From Bradyrhizobium jicamae (GTDB lineage: Bacteria; Pseudomonadota; Alphaproteobacteria; Rhizobiales; Xanthobacteraceae), in contig NZ_JAFCJX010000038.1 of the NCBI RefSeq assembly GCF_018130695.1, positions 16,883 through 80,882 on the forward strand: DNA of 64,000 nucleotides, given 5' to 3'. Position numbers and translations under genes: made by a program. The notes under the pieces are model-generated. The model did no database searches, was not told the origin of the DNA, and saw only the letters and a list, made by a program, of their open reading frames with translations. Of this stretch, positions 1 through 8,420 are shown one piece after another; position 1 is the stretch's first letter; every line of letters starts with the position of its first letter.

Positions 1-594
1 CTGAACCGACACGTCGAGCGCCGAGGTCGGCTCGTCGCAGACGATGAATTGCGCGTCGGAGGCGAGCGCGCGCGCAATCGCGATGCGCTGACGCTGGCCG
101 CCGGAGAACTCATGTGGAAACTTCAATCCGTCGTCGGGATGCAGGCCGACGAGTGTCAGCAACTCACCGACACGCGCACGGATGTCGCGCTCGCCCTGGA
201 TCAGGTCGAAGGCGCGGATCGGCTCGGCGACGATGGCATCGACCCGGAAGCGCGGATTGAGGCTCGCATAGGGGTCCTGGAAGATCATCTGGATGCGGCG
301 ACGCAGCTTGCGCCGCGCCTGTCCCTGCTTCGGATCGGTCATCGAGACGCCGTCGATCACGACCTCGCCGGAGCTTGGCGGCAACAGGCCGACCACCATG
401 CGTGCGACCGTGGTCTTGCCCGAGCCGGATTCACCGACGAGGGCAAATGTCTCGCCGCGCTTGATGTCGAAAGTGACGCCGTCCACCGCCTTCAGGAACT
501 CGAGTTGGCCGCCCTCGAGCACGCGGTTGAGCCACGGTTTCGAGACGTCGAACGCGCGGCGCAGATTGGTGACGTCGATCAGCGCATCGCTCAT
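1..594 (-). CDS. Peptide ABC transporter ATP-binding protein, DppF/OppF type (partial)
   Basis: The gene is cut by the left edge: the first 198 codons are present and the C-terminal part lies outside. It is the second ATPase of a dipeptide/oligopeptide importer and would hydrolyse ATP at the cytoplasmic face. Visible motifs are Walker A (GESGSGKTT), the Q-loop (QMIFQDPYASLNP), the signature (FSGGQRQR) and Walker B (CDEPTSALD). The ATG overlaps the stop of the preceding ATPase by 4 bp (ATGA), so translation is probably coupled. It is the last gene of a minus-strand operon: binding protein, two permeases, two ATPases. The substrate (peptide, opine or other) cannot be read from the sequence. Confidence 0.93.
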   Translation of the reverse strand, partial: MSDALIDVTNLRRAFDVSKPWLNRVLEGGQLEFLKAVDGVTFDIKRGETFALVGESGSGKTTVARMVVGLLPPSSGEVVIDGVSMTDPKQGQARRKLRRRIQMIFQDPYASLNPRFRVDAIVAEPIRAFDLIQGERDIRARVGELLTLVGLHPDDGLKFPHEFSGGQRQRIAIARALASDAQFIVCDEPTSALDVSVQ

Positions 595-1574
595 GCCGCG
601 GGTTCCTTTGCGGCTTCGAACAGATGGCAGGCGACCGCCTGTGTGCCTTGCGGGATCGGTTCGGGGCGCTCGACATGACACTGTGCAAAGGCGAACGCGC
701 AGCGTGGATTGAACGCGCAGCCTTTCGGGATCGCCGACAGCCGCGGCATCGATCCGGGAATCTGCACCAAGCGTTTCTCTTCGCCCGCCAGCGTCGGGAT
801 CGCGCCCATCAGCCCCTTGGCGTAGGGATGCAGCGGATTTTGCACGACCTCCTGCACCGGGCCAATCTCGGCGATGCGGCCGGAATACATCACCGCGACG
901 CGGTCGCAGGTCTCGGCGATCACGCCCATGTCGTGGGTCACCAGCATGACCGCGGTGCCGTGATCGCGGCCGAGCCGCTTGATCAGCGCGATGATCTGCG
1001 CCTGCACGGAGACGTCGAGCGCCGTGGTCGGCTCGTCGGCGATGATCAGCTCCGGCTCGGCGCAGAGCGCGAGCGCGATCACCACGCGCTGGCGCATGCC
1101 ACCGGAGAATTCATGCGGATAGCCGTCGATGCGCTTCTCCGGCGCGGGAATGCCGACTTCCGCGAGCAGGTCGATGGCGCGCTTGCGGGCGGCGCTCTCG
1201 GAGAGGTTGGTGTGGGTGCGGATGGTCTCGATGATCTGCTCGCCGACCCGGTAGAGCGGATTGAGGCTGGTCAGCGGATCCTGGAAGATCATGCCGATCC
1301 GTTTTCCCCGAATGCGGCGAATCTCTTCCGGCGGCAGATGGTCGATGCGCGTGCCCGACAGCAGGATCTCGCCGCCGGTGATGCGGCCGGGCGGATCGAT
1401 CAATCCGATGACCGCAAGACCGGTCACCGACTTGCCGGCGCCGGATTCGCCGACCACGCCGAGCACCTCGCCCTTGGCAATGTCGAAGGAGACGCCGTCG
1501 ATCGCGCGCAGGGTGGCGCGGCGGGTGGCGAACTCCACCTCGAGGTTACGCACGGAGAGGACAGGAGCGGTCAT
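591..1574 (-). CDS. Peptide ABC transporter ATP-binding protein, DppD/OppD type
   Basis: This 327-residue protein is a full-length ATPase of a peptide-type ABC importer. It has Walker A (GESGAGKS), a Q-loop (FQDPLTSLNP), the signature (FSGGMRQR) and Walker B (ADEPTTALD). Its Cys-containing C-terminal oligopeptide extension (GCAFNPRCAFAFAQC) is typical of OppD/DppD proteins and can hold an FeS cluster in some of them. The start is the ATG that overlaps the upstream permease stop by 4 bp, and its own stop overlaps the next ATPase start in the same way. The open frame continues far upstream, but that part is out of frame with the permease and has no matching family sequence. Confidence 0.95.
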   Translation of the reverse strand: MTAPVLSVRNLEVEFATRRATLRAIDGVSFDIAKGEVLGVVGESGAGKSVTGLAVIGLIDPPGRITGGEILLSGTRIDHLPPEEIRRIRGKRIGMIFQDPLTSLNPLYRVGEQIIETIRTHTNLSESAARKRAIDLLAEVGIPAPEKRIDGYPHEFSGGMRQRVVIALALCAEPELIIADEPTTALDVSVQAQIIALIKRLGRDHGTAVMLVTHDMGVIAETCDRVAVMYSGRIAEIGPVQEVVQNPLHPYAKGLMGAIPTLAGEEKRLVQIPGSMPRLSAIPKGCAFNPRCAFAFAQCHVERPEPIPQGTQAVACHLFEAAKEPAA

Positions 1575-2542
1575 CGGAGCTTTGGGTTGAGCGCGTCGCG
1601 CAGCCAGTCGCCAAGCAAATTGATGGACAGGATCAGGCCGGCCAGCGCGATGCCGGGGAAGGCGACGATCCACCATTCGCCGGCGAACAGATAGTTGTTG
1701 CCGATCCGGATCAGTGTGCCGAGCGAGGGCATGGTGTCGGGCAGGCCGACGCCGAGGAACGACAGCGTTGCCTCGGTGATGATGGCGAGCGCGAGGTTGA
1801 TGGTGGCGATCACGAGAATCGGCCCCATCGCGTTCGGCAGCACATGCCGCAGCATGATCTTCGGCGCGGGCAGGCCGATCAGCTGCGCGGCGGCGACGTA
1901 ATCCTTGTTCTTCTCGACCATCACCGAGCCGCGCACGGTGCGGGCATAACCCACCCAGAAGCTGAGGCCGATCGAGATCACAAGCACCACCAGCATGCTG
2001 GTGGCATCGAGCCGGTTGCCGAGAACGGATTTGGCGACGCCGTTGACCAATAGCGCGATCAGGATCGCGGGGAAGGTCAGCTGCACGTCGGCAATCCGCA
2101 TGATCACGCTGTCGACCGCGCCGCCGAAATAGCCGGCAATCAATCCCAGCCCGATGCCGAGCACGCCGGCGAAGATCACGCCGGCGACGCCGACGGCGAG
2201 CGAGATGCGCATGCCGTAGAGGATGGCGGAGAACACGTCGCGGCCCTGCTCGTCGGTGCCGAGCAGGAACGGGCTCTGGCCGTCGGCCGTCCACAGCGGC
2301 GAGATCCTGGAGTTGATCAGCTGCAGCTGTGCAGGATCGAAGGGATTCTGCACGGCGAGCCAGGACGCGAAGATCGCCAGCAGGAAGAACAGCAGGGTGA
2401 TGGCGGCCGCGACCATGGTGAGCTTGGAGCGGCGGAACGAATAAAAGACGTCGCTGTCGAGCGCGCGGCTGAACCAGCTGCGGGCGGCATGCGTCGGCAG
2501 CTTGCTCTGCTTGTCGGCGTTGGAGGCGACTGCGTCAGACAT
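1571..2542 (-). CDS. Peptide ABC transporter permease, DppC type
   Basis: This 323-residue inner-membrane permease belongs to the DppC/OppC family. It has an N-terminal cytosolic stretch, a first membrane helix near residues 40-62, then a periplasmic stretch containing the family pattern 'FLLGTDEQGRD'. Five further helices include the ATPase-contacting EAA-type loop near residues 215-240 (EEATLSFLGVGLP-like region). It lies 6 bp downstream of the DppB-type permease and overlaps the next ATPase by 4 bp, so all are one transcript. It should pair with the DppB homologue to form the translocation pore. Confidence 0.95.
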   Translation of the reverse strand: MSDAVASNADKQSKLPTHAARSWFSRALDSDVFYSFRRSKLTMVAAAITLLFFLLAIFASWLAVQNPFDPAQLQLINSRISPLWTADGQSPFLLGTDEQGRDVFSAILYGMRISLAVGVAGVIFAGVLGIGLGLIAGYFGGAVDSVIMRIADVQLTFPAILIALLVNGVAKSVLGNRLDATSMLVVLVISIGLSFWVGYARTVRGSVMVEKNKDYVAAAQLIGLPAPKIMLRHVLPNAMGPILVIATINLALAIITEATLSFLGVGLPDTMPSLGTLIRIGNNYLFAGEWWIVAFPGIALAGLILSINLLGDWLRDALNPKLR

Positions 2543-2548
2543 GGTGCC

Positions 2549-3529
2549 TCACGTCGCGCGACCGACGGTCGAGCGCAGGCGCGGATCGACCACGGTGTAG
2601 AGGATGTCGACCACCAGGTTGATGGTGACGAAGATCAGCGAGACCATCAGCAAATAGGCGGCCATGATCGGGATATCGACGTTTTGCACGGCCTGCACGA
2701 ACAGAAGTCCCATGCCCGGCCATTGGAACACGGTTTCGGTGATGATCGAAAATGCAATAACCGAGCCAAACTGCAGCCCGGCCACCGTGATCACGGGAAC
2801 CAGCGTGTTCTTCAGCGCGTGACCGAAATGGATCGCGCGCGTGGTCAGCCCGCGGGCGCGGGCGAAGCGGATGTAGTCGGTGCGCAGCACTTCCAGCATT
2901 TCCGCGCGCACCAGCCGCATGATCAGGGTCATCTGGAACAGGCCGAGCGTGATCGCGGGCATGATCAGCGCCTTCAGGCCTGATACTGTGAGCAGGCCGG
3001 TCGTCCACCAGCCGAGCTTGACCACCTCGCCGCGTCCGAACGAGGGCAGCCAGCCCAGGGTCACCGCGAAGAGGTAGATCAGGAGGATGCCGATCAGGAA
3101 GGTCGGCAGCGAAATGCCGATCAATGAGACCGCCTGGAATAATTTGGCGAGCAGGGTGTCGCGCCGCAGCGCCGAGTAGACGCCCATCAGGATGCCGCAC
3201 ACCATCGCAAACACGGTGGCGCAGATCGCAAGCTCCAGGGTCGCAGGCAGGCGCTCCATCAAGAGCGCCGAGACCGGCTGGCGGAACTGGTAGGAGACAC
3301 CGAACTTGAACTGCGCCGCGTCACCGAAATAGCGGATGAACTGCACCGGCACGGGATCGTCGAGACCGAGCGATTTGCGCACGGCCTCGCGCTCGGCTGC
3401 CGGCGTATCGAGCGAGACGATCTGGTTGACGGGGTCGCCGGCGAAACGGAACATCGAGAACGCGATGATGCCGACGGCGAACATGACGCCGATGGCCTGG
3501 ACGGCGCGGCGAAGTGTGAAAGCGAGCAT
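2549..3529 (-). CDS. Peptide ABC transporter permease, DppB type
   Basis: This is a permease of the DppB/OppB family, about 326 residues, with an N-terminal helix (AVQAIGVMFAVGIIAFSMF) and six predicted membrane segments. The C-terminal region PRLR is typical of DppB. I chose the ATG at 3529, giving the usual MLAFTLRR beginning; a GTG three codons upstream (3538) is also possible. An AAGGA lies about 10 bases before the ATG but only one base before the GTG. It follows the binding-protein gene after a 100-bp spacer with two strong stem-loops and precedes the DppC homologue by 6 bp. Confidence 0.93.
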   Translation of the reverse strand: MLAFTLRRAVQAIGVMFAVGIIAFSMFRFAGDPVNQIVSLDTPAAEREAVRKSLGLDDPVPVQFIRYFGDAAQFKFGVSYQFRQPVSALLMERLPATLELAICATVFAMVCGILMGVYSALRRDTLLAKLFQAVSLIGISLPTFLIGILLIYLFAVTLGWLPSFGRGEVVKLGWWTTGLLTVSGLKALIMPAITLGLFQMTLIMRLVRAEMLEVLRTDYIRFARARGLTTRAIHFGHALKNTLVPVITVAGLQFGSVIAFSIITETVFQWPGMGLLFVQAVQNVDIPIMAAYLLMVSLIFVTINLVVDILYTVVDPRLRSTVGRAT

Positions 3530-3553
3530 TCCTTCCACGTCCTTGAAGGAGCA

Positions 3554-3615
3554 CCGGCCGACGTCGCTGTCGGCCGGAAAAGGAAAGGTCCCGGAAGCCT
3601 GATGCCGCCGGGACC
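3554..3615 (-). promoter_or_regulatory. Two stem-loops between binding protein and permease genes
   Basis: Two perfect inverted repeats are visible: CCGGCCGAC/GTCGGCCGG at 3554-3562 and 3569-3577 (6-base loop), and GGTCCCGG/CCGGGACC at 3587-3594 and 3608-3615. Neither is followed by a U-run on the minus strand, so they do not look like full terminators. Stems at this position in importer operons commonly protect the binding-protein mRNA or attenuate read-through, giving more binding protein than permease. That role is inferred. Confidence 0.6.
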
Positions 3616-3630
3616 CCTGTTCAGATCGGC

Positions 3631-5226
3631 CTAGTCCTTTTTGGTGGCCCAGTGGAACATGACGAGGTTGTCGGCACGCTGCGGCAGGTTCACCTTCTTC
3701 GACACGCCCCAGGCCAGCGCCTGCTGGTGCAGCGGGATGTAGGCCCAGTCCTTGTTGGCGATCTCGTAGGCCTGCTTGATCATCTGATTGCGCTTGGCGG
3801 TGTCGGTTTCGACCAGCACCTTGTCGGTGAGGGCGTCGAACTCCTTGTTGCAGTAGCCGCCGAGATTGGCCTCGCCGCGCGAGGATTTCGGATTGTCGCG
3901 GCAGCCCATGATGTCATTCATCACGTTGTGGGAATCCATCGTGCTCGGTGTCCAGCCCAGCATGAAGAACGAGGTCTGATAGCCGCCCTGCTTCAGCACC
4001 TTGGCGAAATACTGCGCCTTGGGCTGGGCCAGCAGATTGATCTTGACGCCGATGCGGGCGAGCATGCCGACCACGGCCTGGCAGATCGCGGCGTCGTTGA
4101 CGTAGCGATCGTTCGGGCAATCCATGGTGACTTCGAAGCCGTCGGGATAGCCGGCTTCGGTCAAGAGCTTCTTGGCGCCATCAGGATCGAATTTCGGCCG
4201 CGTGAAGTCCTTCGAGAGCGCGAACAGTTCGGGCGCGATCATCAGCGCCGACGGCGTCGACAGCCCGCGCATGACGCGCGTCTTGATCAGCTCGACGTCG
4301 ATTGCCTTGTAGAAGGCCTCGCGGACGCGGACGTCCTTGAACGGGTTCTTGCCCTTGATGTTGGAGTAGAGCAGCTCGTCGCGCACCATGTCGAAGCCGA
4401 TGAAGATGGTGCGCAGCTCCGGCCCCTTCAGCACCTGGGCATTCGGGCTCGCATCGACGCGGGCGATATCCTGGATCGGCACCGGCTCGATGACGTCGAC
4501 CTCGCCCGAGAGCAGGGCGGCGACGCGGGTGGCGTCGGAGGCGATCGGGGTGAAGATGATCTCCTTCAGGTTACCATCCACCTTGCCCCAGTAATTGGGA
4601 TTGGCCTTGAACACGGTCTTCACGCCGGGCTGATGGCTCTCGATGGTGAAGGGGCCGGTGCCGTTCTCGTGCAGCGCCGCGTAGCTCGGCGAGGTCGCGG
4701 ACACCGGCGTCGGCTCGACGGCGTTGTTCGCCTCGGCCCACTTCTTGTCCATGATGTACCAGACGTCCCACGCATTATGCAGGATGGGATTGGGCGAGGG
4801 CAGGATGAAATCGACCGTATAGTCGTCGACCTTCACGACTTTGACGTCGGGCGCCAGGCGCGTCTGCATGTTGGAGTTCTTGTTGCGGACACGGTCGGCG
4901 GAGAACAGCACGTCGTCGGCGGTAAAGGGGTCGCCGTTATGGAATTTGACGCCCTTGCGCAAGTGGAAGCGCCAGCGGGTCGGCTCCGGCGTCTCCCAGC
5001 TTTCCGCCAGCGCCGGGATGATCTTCAGATCCTTGTCGCGCGCGGTCAGGCCTTGATAGACGTGGCCGAGATGGGCGTGGGTGGTGGACTCGTTCAGCGA
5101 GTAGGGATCGAGCGACTTCAGGTCGCCCTGGTTGGCGTAGCGCAGTGTCTGGGCGGAGGCCGGCAGCGACGCGCAGGCAAGAATAGCGATGGTGGTCGCA
5201 GCAAAAAGACTTCGGCGTACCGACAT
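3631..5226 (-). CDS. Peptide ABC transporter periplasmic substrate-binding protein (SBP family 5)
   Basis: This 531-residue SBP_bac_5 protein is the extracytoplasmic receptor of the downstream Dpp-type importer. A Sec signal peptide covers about residues 1-25 (charged RR, hydrophobic core, ASAQ cleavage region). The mature part starts TLRYANQGDLKSLDPY, with family features such as the 'W...F.LRKGVKFHNGDPFTADDV' region and a C-terminal Trp/Tyr-rich ligand-cleft segment. The ATG at 5226 was chosen because it begins the signal peptide and has GGGGA about 10 bases upstream; the open frame runs further up without family similarity. It is the first gene of the minus-strand operon, so the promoter should lie just beyond 5226. 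Confidence 0.94.
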   Translation of the reverse strand: MSVRRSLFAATTIAILACASLPASAQTLRYANQGDLKSLDPYSLNESTTHAHLGHVYQGLTARDKDLKIIPALAESWETPEPTRWRFHLRKGVKFHNGDPFTADDVLFSADRVRNKNSNMQTRLAPDVKVVKVDDYTVDFILPSPNPILHNAWDVWYIMDKKWAEANNAVEPTPVSATSPSYAALHENGTGPFTIESHQPGVKTVFKANPNYWGKVDGNLKEIIFTPIASDATRVAALLSGEVDVIEPVPIQDIARVDASPNAQVLKGPELRTIFIGFDMVRDELLYSNIKGKNPFKDVRVREAFYKAIDVELIKTRVMRGLSTPSALMIAPELFALSKDFTRPKFDPDGAKKLLTEAGYPDGFEVTMDCPNDRYVNDAAICQAVVGMLARIGVKINLLAQPKAQYFAKVLKQGGYQTSFFMLGWTPSTMDSHNVMNDIMGCRDNPKSSRGEANLGGYCNKEFDALTDKVLVETDTAKRNQMIKQAYEIANKDWAYIPLHQQALAWGVSKKVNLPQRADNLVMFHWATKKD

Positions 5227-5639
5227 AGTGATCGTGTCCCCTGTTGAATCCCGCCGTAAGTTGTCTCTTCGGCTGGTATACTTTGCATGTTGCCCAGACT
5301 TGCCGGGCGGCGCAAGCGCGATTTCCCCAAGCACTTGAACCGGTTTGCGGTGCAGTGTCGCAAGCAACCGGGCGTCAGCATAAGCGGATGATGTCACCTT
5401 CAGACATTCAACTTTCGGCGTGACGAAAGCCGGAACTGAAGCAACCGAAGTGGGCCACCGCGACACGTGTACGGATGGTGAACCTGCTTACTTGCCGGGG
5501 GGCCTGGCAGAGAGGACGGTTTGGTTGACCATAACGGATGATTGAGGCTGACTGGGTCCGGAAGGCCCGGCCGGTCGCTTGCGTGACTCACCCTGCCGCG
5601 GTGATACTGAAGCGGGTCAGGCGAATTGAGGAGGCGGAG
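5227..5639. other. Intergenic region between divergent transcription units (413 bp)
   Basis: No credible gene is visible here; the open frames on both strands have no family pattern, signal peptide or good ribosome site. It must contain the promoter of the minus-strand dpp-type operon and the promoter of the plus-strand DUF6489-like gene. I could not pick convincing -35/-10 pairs on either strand. Confidence 0.6.
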
Positions 5640-5894
5640 ATGAAGGTAAACGTCGAGATAGATTGTACGCCCCTCGAAGCACGGCAGTTCTTCGGCCTGC
5701 CTGACGTCCAGCCGATGCAGACCGCCGTGATGGACAAGCTGCAGCAGCAGATGGTCTCGAACATCGAGAAGATCTCGCCGGAATCGCTGATGCAGAGCTG
5801 GTTCACCTTCGATCCCAAGATCGCCGAGCGCTTCCAGGACATGTTCGTGGCCATGGCCGGTCTTGGCGGGATGACCAAGAAGGACAAGAAATAG
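5640..5894 (+). CDS. DUF6489-like small protein
   Basis: An 84-residue protein begins MKVNVEIDCTPLEARQFFG and ends in a lysine-rich tail (TKKDKK). The ATG at 5640 is preceded by GAGGAGG at good spacing; an in-frame longer version from 5538 lacks such a site. I recognise the sequence style as DUF6489, a small conserved family in rhizobiales with no assigned function. It is mostly helical with several Met and Gln (MDKLQQQM), with no signal peptide or membrane segment. It lies 7 bp upstream of the alpha/beta hydrolase, so they are probably cotranscribed. A link to the PHA/lipid genes nearby is possible but not shown. Confidence 0.8.
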   Translation: MKVNVEIDCTPLEARQFFGLPDVQPMQTAVMDKLQQQMVSNIEKISPESLMQSWFTFDPKIAERFQDMFVAMAGLGGMTKKDKK

Positions 5895-5901
5895 GGCCGC
5901 G

Positions 5902-6693
5902 ATGAACGGGAGCGCTGCCGTGACCGAACGACGATTGCGTGCGCCGAGCCTGCTCCTGATGCTGGCCGAAGGGCGCAGCCTGCTCGAGCTCAATTCGAGC
6001 CTGCTGCTGTCGCCGCTATTGATGCAGGCGCCGAAGGGCGATGGCCATCCGGTGCTGGCACTGCCGGGCTTCCTCGCCAGCGACCTCTCGATGGCCCCAT
6101 TGCGGCGCTATCTGAAGGCGCTCGGCTACGACACCCACGCCTGGAACATGGGCCGCAATTTCGGCGGCGTCGGCAGCAAGCGCGGCGCGTTGCGCGATCT
6201 CGTGAAGCGGATCCACGAGTCCACCGGGCGCAAGGTCTCGATCGTCGGCTGGAGCCTCGGCGGCGTCTATGCGCGCGACCTCGCCGTGCAACTGCCTGAC
6301 ATGGTGCGCTCGATCATCACGCTCGGCAGTCCGTTCGCCGACGACATCCGCGCCACCAACGCGACGCGGCTCTATGAGCTGCTGTCCGGCGAGGGGATCG
6401 ATGACATCCCGCAGATCCGCGAGGCGATCGCCGGCGACATGCCGGTGCCGACCACCTCGATCTATTCCCGTACCGATGGCATCGTGAACTGGCACACCAG
6501 CCTGGTTCGGGCGTCCGCGACCGCGGAGAATATCGAGGTGCATTTCGCGAGCCATGTCGGCCTCGGCGTCAACCCAGCGGCGCTGTGGGCGATCGCCGAC
6601 CGCCTGGCACTGCCTGAGGGCGAGTTCAGGCCGTTCGACCCGGCCGGCCCCTTTGCCATTGCTTATGGGCGGCCAGAAAATGCACTATCCTGA
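5902..6693 (+). CDS. Alpha/beta hydrolase (GWSLGG lipase-like)
   Basis: A 263-residue alpha/beta-fold hydrolase. The nucleophile elbow GWSLGG gives Ser118, and an oxyanion-region segment (HPVLALPGFLASD) follows a variable N-terminus. Later conserved parts include ITLGSPFAD and a PVPTTSIYSRTDGIV acid region. The catalytic His is probably in the HFASHVGLG segment. No signal peptide is seen. It starts 7 bp after the DUF6489-like gene. A clear paralogue lies at 20583-21353 with the same order of motifs, and the two bracket the lipid/PHA gene region. An esterase or lipase role is inferred; the substrate is unknown. Confidence 0.88.
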   Translation: MNGSAAVTERRLRAPSLLLMLAEGRSLLELNSSLLLSPLLMQAPKGDGHPVLALPGFLASDLSMAPLRRYLKALGYDTHAWNMGRNFGGVGSKRGALRDLVKRIHESTGRKVSIVGWSLGGVYARDLAVQLPDMVRSIITLGSPFADDIRATNATRLYELLSGEGIDDIPQIREAIAGDMPVPTTSIYSRTDGIVNWHTSLVRASATAENIEVHFASHVGLGVNPAALWAIADRLALPEGEFRPFDPAGPFAIAYGRPENALS

Positions 6694-6704
6694 CCGAAGC
6701 GCGC

Positions 6705-6734
6705 CGGGATCAGGATCAACGGGATCAGGATCAA
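6705..6734 (+). repeat. Two perfect 15-bp tandem units
   Basis: The unit CGGGATCAGGATCAA occurs at 6705-6719 and again, identical, at 6720-6734. Each unit itself contains two GGATCA steps. It sits in the 169-bp spacer between the hydrolase and WS/DGAT genes. It is too short to be called a variable-number repeat without other strains. Confidence 0.85.
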
Positions 6735-6862
6735 TCCTCGTGCTATAGGTTGTGTCGGGCATGATCCTCGCCGAGAGCCGGTATGGCTTTTTCGGATCAT
6801 GCTCCAGGTAACGAGAAGCGCCGCCAAGGCGCCCCGCGTGAGTCATTCTCGGGAGGAAATCA

Positions 6863-8410
6863 ATGAGTGAAGCAAAAAAGCTGTCCTCGCTGGACGCATC
6901 GTTTCTGTATCTGGAGACGCCGGAAATGCCGATGCATGTCGGCAGCATGGCGATCTTCCGCCTGCCGGACGGCTACAAGGGCGACTTCTTCGAAGAATTC
7001 AAGGCGATGATCGCCTCGCGGCTGCATATCGCGCCGATCCTGAAAGCGCGCCTGCAGAAGGCGCCGCTCGACATCGATCATCCGTCCTGGGTCGAGGACG
7101 ACCAGTTCGACATCGACCGCCACATCTTCCGCGCGTCTCTCCCGGCGCCGCGCGACCGCGCCACGCTGGAGCGGATCGTCGGCTGGATGCATGCCAAGCT
7201 GTTGAACCGCGCCCGTCCGCTCTGGGAGTTCTACGTCTTTGAGGGCATGAAGGACAACGAGATCGGTCTCTATTCCAAGATGCACCATGCCTGCATCGAC
7301 GGCGGCGCTGGCGCTGCGCTGACCAGCATGATCTACGACATCAGCCCGGTGCCGCGGGAGGTCGATCCGCCGACCGCGAAGAAGGTGGCGCCGGAGCCGC
7401 GCGACATCGCCGCCAATCTGATCGATTCCTATCAGGCGCTGTGGACCCAGCCGTTCGATGCGTCGACTGCCCCGAAGACGCTGGAGCTGCCGCGCTCGGG
7501 CAAGAGCGACCTCGGCTCGATCCTGTTCGACAATTTCATGTTCCAGATCGAGAACGCGGTGAAGTTCGCCAGCAGCGTGCCGACCGTGATGAAGAGCCTG
7601 TCGGATGTCGTCGCGAAGGTGGCCGACCCCAAGTCGCGCGAGAGCCTGCAATCGATGTCCTCGCCGCCGACCATCCTCAACAAGGCGATCTCGTCGGAGC
7701 GCAGTTTTTCCGGAACCTCGATCTCGCTGTCGCGGGCCAAGGCGGTGGCGAAAGCGTCCGGCGGCAAGCTCAACGACGTCGTGCTGGCGCTCGCCTCCGG
7801 TGTGGTGCGGCGCTATCTGATCAGCCAGGGCGCTCTGCCGAACAAGTCGCTGACGGCGGGCGTCCCGATCTCGCTCCGCGAGGAGGGCAATGCCGACTCC
7901 AACAACCAGGTGTTCGGCATGATCTGCTCGATCGCGACCGATATCGAGGATCCCCGGAAGCGGCTCGAGACCATCATCGCGCAGTCGACCAAGTCGAAGG
8001 AGATGTCGCATCCGCTGCGCGCGCTGATGCCGCAGGTCTCCAACATCTCGATGCTGGGTACGCCGATCCTGGTGCAGATCATGGCGCTGCTCTACAGCCG
8101 GTCGGACCTGTCCAATGTGCTGCCGCCCGCCATCAACATCACCGTCTCCAACGTGCCGGGGCCGCGGCAGACGCTGTATGCCGCCGGCGCCGAGCTCCTG
8201 CACATCTTCCCGGTCTCGATCTCGACCCACGGTGTCGCGCTCAACATCACCGTGCAGAGCTATCGTGACCAGCTCGATTTCGGCTTCATCGTGGGCGCCA
8301 ACATCATTCCCCATGTGCAGGTGATGTGCGACATGCTGCCGCTCGAGTTCGACGAACTGGAGGCTGCGTTCGCGCCGCCGCCTGCGGACATCAAGGGCGC
8401 GGCGGAATAG
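6863..8410 (+). CDS. Wax ester synthase/diacylglycerol acyltransferase (WS/DGAT)
   Basis: A 515-residue acyltransferase of the bacterial WS/DGAT family. It joins acyl-CoA to diacylglycerol or a long-chain alcohol, making triacylglycerol or wax ester as neutral-lipid storage. The N-terminus LSSLDASFLYLETPEMPMHVG is typical. The catalytic HHxxxDG motif is intact at residues 141-147 (HHACIDG). The C-terminal half has the family segments 'NDVVLAL.SG..R' and 'ITVSNVPGPRQTLY.AGA'. The start has GGGAGGAAA just upstream. An epoxide hydrolase gene follows 10 bp downstream. Substrate preference cannot be told from sequence. Confidence 0.95.
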   Translation: MSEAKKLSSLDASFLYLETPEMPMHVGSMAIFRLPDGYKGDFFEEFKAMIASRLHIAPILKARLQKAPLDIDHPSWVEDDQFDIDRHIFRASLPAPRDRATLERIVGWMHAKLLNRARPLWEFYVFEGMKDNEIGLYSKMHHACIDGGAGAALTSMIYDISPVPREVDPPTAKKVAPEPRDIAANLIDSYQALWTQPFDASTAPKTLELPRSGKSDLGSILFDNFMFQIENAVKFASSVPTVMKSLSDVVAKVADPKSRESLQSMSSPPTILNKAISSERSFSGTSISLSRAKAVAKASGGKLNDVVLALASGVVRRYLISQGALPNKSLTAGVPISLREEGNADSNNQVFGMICSIATDIEDPRKRLETIIAQSTKSKEMSHPLRALMPQVSNISMLGTPILVQIMALLYSRSDLSNVLPPAINITVSNVPGPRQTLYAAGAELLHIFPVSISTHGVALNITVQSYRDQLDFGFIVGANIIPHVQVMCDMLPLEFDELEAAFAPPPADIKGAAE

Positions 8411-8420
8411 GGTCATAGCC

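Noticed and set aside
5400..5993. 197-codon minus-strand frame over the dpp leader and DUF6489-like gene
   Set aside because: It has no ribosome site or family sequence and overlaps a better supported plus-strand gene.
6705..6734. Possible CRISPR or VNTR
   Set aside because: Only two 15-bp units with no spacer; nothing in the window resembles a CRISPR array or cas gene.
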